Made by a program: the position numbers and the translations under genes. From NCBI RefSeq assembly GCF_028769735.1, contig NC_088173.1, forward strand, positions 67,580,963 through 67,644,962: DNA of 64,000 nucleotides. Reading direction: 5' to 3'. This stretch comes from Zonotrichia leucophrys gambelii. Taxonomy: Eukaryota > Chordata > Aves > Passeriformes > Passerellidae. Under the pieces are notes generated by a model. That model searched no databases, was not told where the DNA came from, and saw nothing but the letters and a program-made list of their open reading frames with translations. Numbering within the stretch: position 1 is the first letter of the stretch; every line of letters starts with the position of its first letter. Below are positions 12,197 through 22,541 of this stretch, one piece after another.

Positions 12197-13024
12197 AAGA
12201 ATTTCTTCATGGGAGAGGTGGTCAGGCACTGTAATGGGTGGCCCAGGGATGTCCGATTTTCGGCTGTTTGGAGGGCCTGGAAAGGCCCGGGGTGGCCTTG
12301 GGGCAGCCCGCGTATCAAAGGACGAGAAGAGGCTTCAGTTCTTTTCTCGGTCTCGGTGTTTATTAATTGTTTATCTAAAAGATTTTCTTTCGGCCCGACA
12401 GAGCTCTGCTCAGCAGCCAGCCATGAGCACACTGTGCTGCCCTCCGGGCAGTCACCTATCTTTATACCCAAAGTTGCGTGTACAATATTTATCATTTTTC
12501 CCCAATACCTTTCACCCTTATTGCCCAGTGCACTTTTAGTAATGACCAATCCCAAAGTGCCACCATCACCACAGAAGATGGAGGAGAAGAAGAAGAAGAA
12601 GAAGAAGGACAGGACACGCCCCAATTCCTCCATCTTACTTCTCTAAACCCCCCTGTACAGAAATCCTAAACCCTGTGTTTCACTCTCTAATTAACCAATC
12701 CCTTCACCATTCACCCCGGTGAAACCCTCCTGTCCTCATACAGGTGTCGTCTCCTGTGTAGGATCAAAGTCCAGCCACCAGACACTTCTGGCAACATTCC
12801 AGGACTCCCGAGCCCCCCAAGGGTGGTCTCGGTGGCTCGGCACCTCAGTCCTGAGGTGCTGAGATCCCACACAGGGAAATGGTGGAGTCATTGTCCCTGG
12901 AAGTGTCCAGGGAAAAGCTGGATGTGGCACCATGGTCTGGTCTGGCCAGCAAGGCAGGGATTGAATGGAAGTTGGACTTGATGACCTAGAAGGTCTTTTT
13001 CAGTCCTAGCAGTAATTCTGTGAT
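12197..13024 (+). mobile_element. CR1 LINE 3' fragment, split by LTR A1
   Basis: A plus-strand CR1 tail is present as two pieces. Bases 12197-12249 contain 'GAAGAATTTCTTCATGG' and 'TCAGGCACTG'. Bases 12872-13024 contain 'CCCTGGAAGTGTCCAGGG', 'GGACTTGATGACCTAGAAGG' and end near 'AATTCTGTGAT'. The pieces join at CAGGGA, which is duplicated on both sides of the intervening LTR. The CR1 was therefore in place before the retrovirus inserted. Confidence 0.85.
12250..12871 (-). mobile_element. Solo LTR, family A (class II-like ERV), copy A1
   Basis: On the minus strand the element begins TGTGGGATC and ends with a variant of CCGAAAACCGGACA. It is 622 bp long and flanked by an exact 6-bp duplication, CAGGGA (12244-12249 and 12872-12877), inside a CR1. 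On the sense strand a TATAAA box (complement of 12461-12466) lies upstream of an AATAAA signal (complement of 12359-12364), giving a normal U3-R-U5 layout. A GAA/TTC microsatellite of about seven units lies in U3. An open frame starting at the ATG whose complement ends at 12633 crosses the LTR, as in copies A2 and A4. Without internal sequence it is a recombined solo LTR and cannot make virus. Confidence 0.93.
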
Positions 13025-13800
13025 TAATCTTGTTTTGAAAACAATAATTAGCATCTCAAAGAGAAATGCTGATATAAACCCCCAATACTGATATAAACCA
13101 AAATACCAGTTCAAACTCTTTATTATGTTCAATAATAAAGCAGTTATTATCAATATCTCTGCAATGAAATTTATATCAGTGGTGTCCAAAATGAATTTAA
13201 AGTTGCATACATTTTGCTCCTGCCTCAAAACAAGTTTCTTTTACAAAAGCTAGTGTAGTACTATACAGACATTGTGTACTAGAATTGCTGCTTTGAGTGT
13301 GGACTGAAATGCCTGTTACTTGCTTTAAAACCTTCTTCCAGCAGTGCTCTGCAGAGACACTCAATTTAACTGCAAAAAAATAGCTCTTGATGTGGAAACT
13401 GAGCAGTCGTGTCAGCACAATGTTGTTCCTGAACTAATACTTCTGCTTCAGTGAGGGCAGCCTTGTTCTGCTCCCAGAACATGAGCTGAGGTTGGTGCAC
13501 AGACCTGAAATGTGCAAGTTTGGGGACTTGCATTAATTGGGAAATATTCTGTCTTCAACTCAGAGCTTCAGAGCCTGATGTAGATAGAAAATAATTTTAT
13601 ATATTGTTATCATTATATATTGCTTGGGGAATCTTCAGTATTCGAATCAGAGTAGGACTGTGGGCAGCCATGAACCACAGAACTGGTAATTTTACCTAGC
13701 CAAGGCTAAAAGTTTGAGCGTGGAGATTTCAGTCTCCATGAACCACCTCTTCCTGTGCTGCATGGAATGACCTGAACCTCACAAATACTTCAGCTCAAGA
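13025..13800. other. Unannotated DNA
   Basis: Nothing recognisable. Small minus-strand open frames at 12986-13418 have no family features. Confidence 0.55.
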
Positions 13801-14086
13801 TGAGAGGGAAAAAGAGGCTAGATATTAGGAAATCATTAACCTAAAAATAGGTTAACCTATATTCCAAGGTAAATATAGGTTGGATATTAGGAAAAAGCTT
13901 TTCACTGAAAGGGTGATAAAGTACTGGAATGTCTGCATGGGGAGCTGGTGGAGTCCCCATCCCTGGGTGTGTTTAAAAACTTGATGTGGCACTGGGTGCC
14001 AGGGATTAATTGAGGTGTTTGGGCTGGGTTGGACTGGATGATCTTGAAGGTCTCTTCCAACCTTGTGGTTCTGTGATTCTGTGAAT
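13801..14086 (+). mobile_element. CR1 LINE 3' fragment with internal insertion
   Basis: The plus strand shows the CR1 3' region: 'GGCTAGATATTAGGAAA', 'AAAGCTTTTCACTG', 'CCCATCCCTGGGTGTG', 'GGACTGGATGATCTTGAAGG' and the terminal 'TTCTGTGATTCTGTGA'. The 'GATATTAGGAAA' block occurs twice, at about 13819 and 13886, separated by a short AT-rich stretch with AACCTAAAAATAGGTT as an inverted repeat. This suggests a small local duplication or filler insertion within the CR1. Confidence 0.85.
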
Positions 14087-17000
14087 TCTCTGAGAGTGTA
14101 TCTTTGGCTCCTTCTCCCTCCCCAGCAATTCTCAGGCCCTTTCCAGCAGGGAGATCCCAGCCTTTGCAGAGCTCTGTGCAAGAGTTTGGAGCATTTCCCA
14201 GATCACGTGAGAAACTTCAGTTTCTCCTTGGCGGACTTTGCAAGCTGTCTCCTGACTATCAGTGCTCCAGACTAACAAACTCAGTGGGTCTGAAACTGCA
14301 TTTTAGTATCTCAGCCTCTTCCCATAATTTAGTTTGCTGAAGATTCACTCTGCCCCATGGTCTGAACTGTGGCTGAGGGAATGAACAGTGTGGGCATCTG
14401 TTGTATCTGCTAAATTAATCTCATTTTCCCTAAAGCCACCTCAATGGTCTCCTGGATTAGTTAAAAAAAATACTCATATTCAATTCATAACTCATGGAAA
14501 TTATCTGTATCCCTCTGTGGGATATAGATAAGGCAGATATCATCAACATCAAATGAAGACAAGAAAAACATTGCTTTATGTGAAAGAAAAATTCCTGCTC
14601 AGTTTTATCCCTCAGTTTCTTCAACAGAAATTTTTGATTTATTTATATGATTAATGACTTACATAATTTTGGCAAGTTTTTTGCTGGTGACTCTCCACAT
14701 GAAAAATTTTTCTGTTGTACTGCCCACCTTTAAATTATGAAAATAATATGCCTTAAGAAATATCTAGGATTATTTGCTATAGTGTAAGAACTGGAACTTA
14801 AAAGAGAACAGTGGAACAAATTACTTTTCATTTGGTGTTATTGATCCCAGAAATCCAAACAATGAAAATATTGCATAGAACATCTATTGGACATACTTTG
14901 CAATAGAATTTAACAGCCTCAGCTGGTATTGGGATTGATGAAATATTAAAAAAAAAAAAAAAAGTTAATGAAAGCACCAGTTGATCCAATTTATTTTTTT
15001 CCCTCACTTAAGCATTAAGATCAGTGCAGAAATATTGCATTTAATGCAACTTAGATGCCAAACTTCTAGATATCTGCTGTAGGAGTCTTATCACTTTATA
15101 TTAGATGGATGTAGATATTTATTGTACCTGAAGTGCTCACCAAAGTTTCTCTTTACAGCTGTTTTATGCCCTGCATAAGTGTTTTATGTGGGAGCCTACC
15201 CGGCCATTACTAGTGAGATACACCAAGTGCAATAAAGTTAATTTATGAGGGTTTGTGCATGCACTCAGCTCTAGTGCTTCCACCTGATTTCAAACTCCAG
15301 AGAGAAATGCTCTGCATCACCACAGGCAGCAGCAACCCCTTCAGAAAGAACAGGCACATCTGAATGTCTCTAAAATGGTCATGTCTGCTTGGAACCAAGC
15401 AAGCTGGGGATGATTATAATCCATCATAACTTGGGAACACAGACTAGGCAGGAAAGCACCATCCAAGTTTCAAATTGACAGTGCTGAATTGCCAGCACCC
15501 CTGCTATTACCAAAAAAAATGCACTTTTCACTCTCACATGGACATCCCTCCTGAGCTGCATCATTTCCAAGAGCTCACACTTGGGTAATGCTTAACTCCC
15601 CGTGGGGAACTTAATGGGCCCTTCCAGTTGGCACCAGCTGAGTGCCAGTGGGGTGTGACATCCTGGCTTTGAAACACAGCTTGCAAAGAGCATGATGTTC
15701 TCCACGAAATTCTGCCCTGGAAGGCAGATACCTAAATGTGTTTTCAGAGCCCTTAATCAGTGCTATGATTCTCTGTGTGTGTGTCAGTCTCCATGGGGCA
15801 GAGGTACTGCCAGAGATAAAAACAAGTGGTGAGGTCTCAGAGCACACAGAACTGACTGGGCAGGTGCATCAAGGAGGGCTGGCTGGCTGCCTTCTGCCTC
15901 ATCTATCTTTTTATTAAAAAAAAATTAATAAAATTCATTCATTCATTCATTCAAAATTCATTCATTCATTCAAAATCAATAAAAGTCACAGATGTCATAA
16001 ATTTTAATCAGATCTTACAATTAACACAGTACAAGGCAGGTCATCACTGAAAGTCAGAAAAGTTTTTCCATATTAAAAAAAATGCTTGCTACGATTTCAA
16101 GTCTAAAATAATAATTATATTAATTTCAAATCCAAATTTCTTCAGATAAACTTAGCTTGCTGGCAAATTGGAAATATTAAATTTTACCACTATGAATAGT
16201 TTTCTAAAGTACTGTAAGATCAAGACAGCCAATGTTAGATGCTGGCATTGCTCATATTGACACTTCAGTAGCTGTGAATAAAATAAAATAAACAGGTAAA
16301 TAAGACCATACAGCTAAATTTGAGCAGCTTCACAGAAGTCAACACGCATCTGTCTTTGTTACAAGCAAAGAAGTGAGGGAACTGGAAAGTAAAGAGCCAA
16401 ATGGGTAAAAGATCCCAAGATGTTCAGCATTTCTGAGAGCAAGGAGAGTGAAAGAAACTGTGGGATAAATAAAATTGGCCGTCATATTGATTAAAGGAGT
16501 AAGTTGTTTATTTTTGCCTTTGACTCCTGGAATGATAAATGCAGGACTCTGAAAAGTGGCAGAGCAATTCCATTTGCTCAAAGGCAGCGTGGCCATGGGA
16601 TGAACAGAAAGAGCTCTGCACTGACAGAAAGGAATGGCAGTGAAGGTCCCACAGCACGACTAATCACACACAGAGAGAGGGAATGCACAGCTCCAGTGCA
16701 TATTTAGCAAGCAAGAAAGGCTGTTTTCATTTAAAAAAGCCCATTTTGGGATTCAGAAGATGGGGGCTAAGTTGCAGCTCTGCCAATGATGTGTTACTTG
16801 CTGTCTTCCTGATTTAACTCTCTCTGAGTGTGAGATAGCAACGCCTTTTTATCCATCCTCATAAATTCTGTGGTGACACTTATGACCTTTCACACAAGTC
16901 AGGACCTGACTTTAGGAACTTTTACAATGTGGATCTAAAGCAGATTCAAATCCCTACAGGAGACTGGAGGAAATAAATGGCTGTGACACAGATTGGGAAG

Positions 17001-18752
17001 TACAGGGAAATATTTGTGGATTATTGTTCTGCGAGGGAGGCAGGACTTCTTACACATCAGAACCTCCACCAAGACTTCTCAGAAGTATAAGGACAAGGGA
17101 AAATCTCAAAGGAGGTTTTGACCACGGACAATGGAAAGAAAAGGTGTTTTCTTCCCAGCATTTTCCCCATGGAAAAATAATGAACAGACATAACTGCAAA
17201 CTGAATAGGCTGGAAATGGATGTTTGTGCAATGGGCAGGACAAAAGTGGAAATCAATTTCTGAATACCTAATCACAGAGAGCAGTAGAATGGTGATAATG
17301 AAAGCATTTGAGATAAAGAGCTTATCAGATGCACCAGACACACATGGGGACATGCACAGACCAGTGTGCAAAAGCCAAAACAAAAAGGTGAGCTGAACAA
17401 AACCAGACTCAACTTGTCAAGGTCAGAGAAAATACATAACAGAGATGCAACAGCTTGGGAGGCTGGAAAAGGATTTTTCCTATCTCTTATTTCTATTTAG
17501 ATTGTAAAACCTGTCATGCAAGACCTCTTTGTGGCTTTGAAAGGCTTTTTAATTTTAGCTGTTTTTTAGCTGCTAGACTTGGATTTGAACTTTTTACTTG
17601 CCATATATCTCCTTTTTTCCTTATTGCAAGGCATGGAAGCACTGTCTTTCTGGATGGCAAGTTGGCCATCTCAGATATAAGCCTGAAAACAGAAGGTTTG
17701 CATCTGGAGTGCCAGCTGCAATACAGCAATGAAAACAAAAGTTCTGGATGTTCACATCTTTGAGCTTGCTGGGTTTTTTTTCCTTCTTTCTCTGCAGAAG
17801 ATTATTAAAAGATTGTGTATGTGAGGCATGAGGTCACAGGGTCCTTCCTGTCCCATTCATCTCTTCCCATTCCCCTTTCTCAGCCATGGTCCTCAGCATC
17901 TCCAGGCTGAGGATGTGCAGTTTGTTCACAGCTGTGTATTTAGGACACTGAGATAGTGATGATGTGGAAATATATTACCATGTATGTTCATACTGAGTGA
18001 GCTTTCCACATCTGTGCAGCAACAAGCACTTGTTGGCAAGAAAAGAGAAATTAGATAGTAGCTGCATTTGAAACTCAGGCAAAGTTTACAAATAACATAA
18101 GCATCCTAGGTTGTGGCAGCATAAGACAATTTTTCTTTCATTTTTAATGTAAGACATTTGATGTATTATAAAGATTGCAAAACAGCATGCGCACCAGTCT
18201 GTGTATGTTAAAATATACAAATGGACATAACTGAATTTTGATACCTTCATTTCATTATCTCTGTCATCCATCATTTTATTTGACTGGAGATGGGAGGTCT
18301 CCCTTCCCCAGTTGTACCAACTCTGAACACAAATGCAGTGAGAGCTTAAATTGCAGTTAAATGGAAGATATTAATCTACAATTCTTGATTCTCTCTGTGC
18401 CTGTGCCAAGCTACACCCTATCCTATAGAATTATGGAACACCTATTTTCAGTGCAAGTTGTCATTTTTTTTTCTGCAGAAGACTTTAAGGACAAAAAGAA
18501 AATAAAGCAGAAATAATGTAAAAAGCCTGGGAGGACAAAGAGGGAGATTAAGACAGGAGTGAGTTAAAGCAGAGAGAAGTGCAAGAGCAGGAGCAGAGCT
18601 GAAGATTTGCAGGACAGAAAAGGTGATTGCGATAATGAGCCCCTCAGCAGGCAAAAACCTGCCCTGGATTGTGAGCTCCTCAGAGCAGCCCCAGGAATCT
18701 GAGACCCCAAGCTGGGCTGCTTTGTGTGCTCCCTGCCACACCAGGACCAGGA
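14087..18752. other. Unannotated DNA
   Basis: No gene or mobile element recognised. Open frames of 60-108 codons (for example at 17057-17383 and 17455-17763) show no motifs. The stretch 15000-15260 is repeat-free and of mixed composition. A poly-A run is at about 14946. The DNA just before 18753 is G+C-richer but unassigned. Confidence 0.55.
15933..15971. repeat. (ATTC)n microsatellite
   Basis: Two blocks of ATTC units are separated by an 'AAAATTC' interruption. It is an ordinary tetranucleotide repeat in an A+T-rich context. Confidence 0.9.
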
Positions 18753-18758
18753 TTGCAC

Positions 18759-19365
18759 TGTCCGGTTTATCTCGGCTGTTTGAGGGGCCTGAAAAGGCCC
18801 GGGGTGGCCTTGGGGCAGCCCGCGTATCGAAGGACGAGAAGAGGCTTCAGTTCTTCTTTCGGTTTTTATGTTTATTAATTGTTTATCTAAAAGATGTTCT
18901 TTCAGCCAAACAAAGATCTGCTCAGCAGTCAGCCATGAGCACACTGTCTGCCCTCCCGGGCAGCCACGTATCTTTATACCCACTGTTACGTATACAATAT
19001 TTATCATTTTTCCCCAATACCATCTATTCTTATAACTCGGTGTACTCTCAGTAATAACCAATCCAAAGGTGCCACCGTGGCCAAAGAAGATGGAGGAGAG
19101 GAGGAAGAAGAAGGACAGGACACACCCCAATTCCTCCATCTTACTCCTCTAAACCCCCCTGTACATAAATCCTAAACCCTGTGTCTCACCCTCTAATTAA
19201 CTAATCCCTTCACCATTCACCCGGTGAAGCCCTCATCCTTGTCGTCTCCTGTGTAGGATCAAAGTCCAGCCACCAGACACTTCTGGCAACATTCCAGGAC
19301 TCCCGAGCCCCCCAAGGTGGTCTCGGAGGCTCAGCATCTCAGGACTGAGATCTTGAGATCCGACA
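18759..19365 (-). mobile_element. Solo LTR, family A, copy A2 (more diverged)
   Basis: This is the same family as the copies at 12250, 25425 and 30214, in minus orientation, about 607 bp. It is flanked by an exact 6-bp duplication, TTGCAC, at 18753-18758 and 19366-19371. Sense-strand TATAAA (complement of 18973-18978) and AATAAA (complement of 18871-18876) are kept. It differs from the other three by many substitutions and small gaps: a shortened GAA tract near 19095, a missing piece near 19230, and an altered 5' hairpin near 19340. It is therefore an older or separate subfamily insertion. The 191-codon open frame at 18564-19139 runs from U3 through the LTR end into flanking DNA. Confidence 0.92.
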
Positions 19366-19371
19366 TTGCAC

Positions 19372-20902
19372 CTCACAGCAGGGCTGGGGATTCCGTTCTG
19401 GGAGAAGAACCAAAATGTTTGGCTGTGTTTGTGTATGAGATGCACAGCGAGTTCCTTTCTCACCTCTGTGAAAAACTGTGAGATGGGGAGGAAAAAAATA
19501 ATCGAGGCAATAAAATCAACCACCAACCTGTCTCACTGCAAGTGCTGGTTTTGGTTAAATCTGACTATGATATAGTAATAAAAATTATAAAATATGTGCA
19601 TGTTACTGGCTGGATAGAAAACATTTTTGTCCAGTGCTGGAAAATGTATTAATGGCAACTATCTTGGGTTAGTGGACTCAAAGGACTTAAGGTGGAAAGT
19701 GAAAATAACATTTGCCCTTTGATTTCTGGATTCCACACTGTCGATATTTTCAGTCTTTCTGCTGCAGCTAAGGGATAAGTCTCTGTTTTGAATGAAAGCT
19801 GAGATTCATATTTACTCATATATTTATTCATATTTAGTGTATTTGTTGGTTTGTGTTGTTTTTTTCAATACCTGGAATTATTCAGAAAACAACTGAGATG
19901 GCAAAAGGAGCCATTTCCTGCCTGTGTGTGCAGTGTTTTCCAGTCCCAGGGATTTGTACACTCCCTGTGTATTTTTCAGCACAGAAAAGTTCCCCTTGTA
20001 GCAAGTTTAAGACTATGAATAACATATTTTTCTTATTTGCCTGCTATTTCCTAGCTAATGCTCCACAGTTCCACCGAGCACAGGCTGAACACAGCAGTTT
20101 GGGACCAAAAAAACCCCAAACAAAACAAAACAAAAAACCAAAAAACCCCAGAAGATCAAGACTTTGCAAGTATAATTCTTCACTGAACAATTTCTCTTTC
20201 CAATGCATACTCTGATTTACATTTCATATCCCTACATTTCATATCCCTACATTTCCACATTTGTCTGTAGTTTTTCAGTTTGAAGTTTAGCAAAGACCAT
20301 TGCTGGAGGATTCAAGGGAAGTGTTCCAATGAATAATTATTTTCACTCCAAAGAAACATGCCCTGTGTTGTTTGAACAAACAGTTGCTGTACCACTTGTG
20401 CCTATTTTTACCAGAGAAAGTGCCTCAAAGTTATTGAAGTATTATTTCCTTCTATACACAGAACCTTTTGCAAGCCCCGTGAGTGATTCCCTGTGTGAGC
20501 ATCAGAAGAGTGGAAGAGAATCACATTTCTCCCAGCAGGAAGGGGATGAAGGGAACATCCTATCTTTGGAGGGTTTTTTGAGTTATTTTCCCCTTTCTGA
20601 TGCCAGCAGCTGCAGAGCTGATGTTCATGTAAAGAAGGATGTCAGTGTGGCAGCCTGTAAAGGAGAGAGCAGGGTGTTTGAAGAAGCTGCTGAAAGAGAA
20701 CCAGTGGCATGAGAGAAACATGCAAAGCCCCTTATAGCAACAAAACCAACTTAGATTAGAGAGAAACAATGGAAAAAGGTCCCAGCCCAGCGGGGAACTG
20801 CCAGGTTTGTCTCTCAGCAGAGGGAAGATGCAGCCATGGCTAAAATCCACCAGAATGACCAAACTGAGAGCCCTGCTCTGCTCTCAGCTCCTCCCTCCTG
20901 TG
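19372..20902. other. Unannotated DNA
   Basis: No recognisable gene. The 127-codon open frame at 20329-20712 has no motif, transmembrane or family signature and I do not call it. An A-rich AAACCC/AAAAC stretch lies at 20105-20150, and a short duplicated 'CATTTCATATCCCTA' block at about 20219-20250. Confidence 0.5.
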
Positions 20903-20908
20903 CCGTTC

Positions 20909-21293
20909 TGTTGCTGGGCTTGCAAGGGTTGCAGGAGCGAAGAGATAGACGAGAATCTTGACTTCATGATCACAAGGCTGGATTCATTATTTTAAGATAT
21001 ATATTACATTATGACTATACTAGAAGGAATAGAGAGAAAAGTTCAGAAGCTTGCTAAGCTAAGAATAGAAAAGGAATGGATCAACAACGGAGCTCTCTCT
21101 GATTCTCTCAGAGAGAGCTTGGTCTTTGATTGGCCCTTAATTGTACACAACCAACATGGGCCAATCCCAGGTGCACCTGTTGCATTCCACAGCAGCAGAT
21201 AATCAATGTTTACATTCTTTCTCTGGGGCCTCAGCTTCCCAGAAGGGGGAAAAATCCTAAAGAAAGGATTTTTCACAAAAGATGTCTGTGACA
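20909..21293 (-). mobile_element. Solo LTR, family B, copy B2
   Basis: On the minus strand it begins TGTCACAGAC, ends GCCCAGCAACA and is 385 bp long. The flanks are CCGTTC (20903-20908) and CAGTTC (21294-21299), a 6-bp target duplication with one mismatch. It shares with copies B4 and B5 the block 'AACATTGATTATCTGCTGCT', the 'GGAATGCAACAGGTGCA' block and the CCAATC box. A 12-bp perfect inverted repeat, AGCTCTCTCTGA (21091-21102 and 21108-21119), with a 5-base loop lies in the middle and is not seen in B4 or B5. No internal viral sequence is present. Confidence 0.88.
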
Positions 21294-21299
21294 CAGTTC

Positions 21300-21904
21300 A
21301 AGGAGGTGTTCACTGGATCACGCAGAGGATTCATCCTTCCATTCAGGAAAATAACCTGGCATTTTTATTTTTATTTTGTTCAGGGTGTAAGTCATTCTTT
21401 GTCTCCTCTTAGTGCAGAACTTTCCCAGCTGTATGAGCTGAATCAGTTTTAGGCAGAGGATTGTGAGTTTTGTGTGTTGGCAGCAGGGCTTGGAGCTGGT
21501 TTCTGATGCACAGGTGAACTTGTCTGTGCAACTTCCTCATGAGAGGAGAGAATAACATAATTTTTAAAACAATAAAAGGATGGGCACCTGAGAAACTGGA
21601 AAATGAAATCATTCAATCTGTTTTCCCTTGACTGATATTTTATTCCTACTAATGTAGATCCAGACTTCTACTGTAATACATAAGTTAGAAAGCCAATCTA
21701 GAAAAGAACTGTGTCTAATTATTTTTTTTTTGTAATTTTCTCTTTTTTTTTTTTTTTTTATGTGGTTGGCTTCTTGCTGGTTTAGCAACTTCCAGAGAGA
21801 CATCTGATCCTGGTCCAAACAGAGATGAAGGGCCCAGAGACAACAGTGAGATGAGAGTCAGCAGGACTGGAGGGAAGCAGTTTATCCATGTTTGGGAAAA
21901 GAGA
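21300..21904. other. Unannotated DNA
   Basis: Nothing recognisable apart from a poly-T stretch at about 21720-21760. Confidence 0.55.
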
Positions 21905-22541
21905 AATTTTTCCACGACTCTTTAATTTAAGATTTCAAAGAATTTGTTAAAAGTGATTTGTGTTGGAAATATGGCATAAGTTAACTCTGGATAGAGGATT
22001 AAAATCTTCTCATAAATTAACAAATTGTGATATGCTGTAGTAAGTAGTTATCCCTGTCCAGATTTCTTCTCTTCTTCTTTCCTTTCTTTTCCTTTCCTTT
22101 CCTTTCCTTTCCTTTCCTTTCCTTTCCTTTCCTTTCCTTTCCTTTCCTTTCCTTTCTTTTCTTTTCTTTTCTTTCTTTTCTTTTCTTTTCTTTTCTTTCC
22201 TTTCCTTTCCTTTCCTTTCTTTCCTTTCCTTTCCTTTCCTTTCCTTTCCTTTCCTTTCCTTTCCTCTTTTCTTTTTTCTTTTTTCCTTTTTCTTTTTTCC
22301 TTTCCTTTCCTTTCCTTTCCTTTCTCACCATTTGCCAGGTAACAGAGTAATTTTTCCATGACTCTTTAAGATTTCAAAGAATTTTTTTAAGTGGTTTGTG
22401 TTGGAAATATGGTATAAGCTAATTCTGGATAGAGGACTAAAAATCCCTCATAAATTAACAAATTTTGATATGCTGTAGTAAGTAGTTATCCCTGTCCAGA
22501 TTTCTACTTTTTGTTTTTACACACCATTTGCCAGGTAACAG
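21905..22541. repeat. Local tandem duplication with an expanded tract in copy 1
   Basis: Copy 1 (21905-22345) and copy 2 (22349-22541) both begin AATTTTTCCA(C/T)GACTCTTTAA. Both continue through 'TGTTGGAAATATGG', 'TATGCTGTAGTAAGTAGTT' and 'CCCTGTCCAGATTTCT', and both end 'CACCATTTGCCAGGTAACAG'. Copy 2 has about 30 bp between the last two blocks, including 'CTTTTTGTTTTTACA'. In copy 1 that place is filled by the pyrimidine tract at 22063-22326. The copies have diverged by scattered substitutions, so the duplication is not recent. Confidence 0.88.
22063..22326. repeat. (CCTTT)n pure polypyrimidine tract, 264 bp
   Basis: Every base on the plus strand from 22063 to 22326 is C or T. Most of it is CCTTT units, with CTTTT variants near 22155-22200 and 22265-22300. 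The minus strand is pure purine. Long mirror-symmetric polypurine/polypyrimidine tracts can form triplex (H-DNA) and stall polymerases. The Lys/Glu/Gly-rich open frames on the minus strand here are translation of the repeat, not proteins. Confidence 0.97.

Noticed and set aside
12017..12646. 209-codon plus-strand open frame
   Set aside because: It runs through antisense CR1, sense CR1 and the antisense of LTR A1; it has no domain and crosses three insertion boundaries.
15933..15971. ATTC repeats as a regulatory array
   Set aside because: Simple tetranucleotide slippage product with no flanking structure.
18564..19139. 191-codon minus-strand open frame
   Set aside because: It is the family A LTR frame running into flanking DNA; kept only as part of the LTR observation.
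20329..20712. 127-codon plus-strand open frame
   Set aside because: No family resemblance and no supporting gene context; the length is within chance expectation for 64 kb.
22017..22359. Two minus-strand open frames of about 100 codons rich in Lys, Glu, Arg and Gly
   Set aside because: They are direct translations of the (CCTTT)n tract and shift with repeat phase; there is no unique sequence or gene structure.
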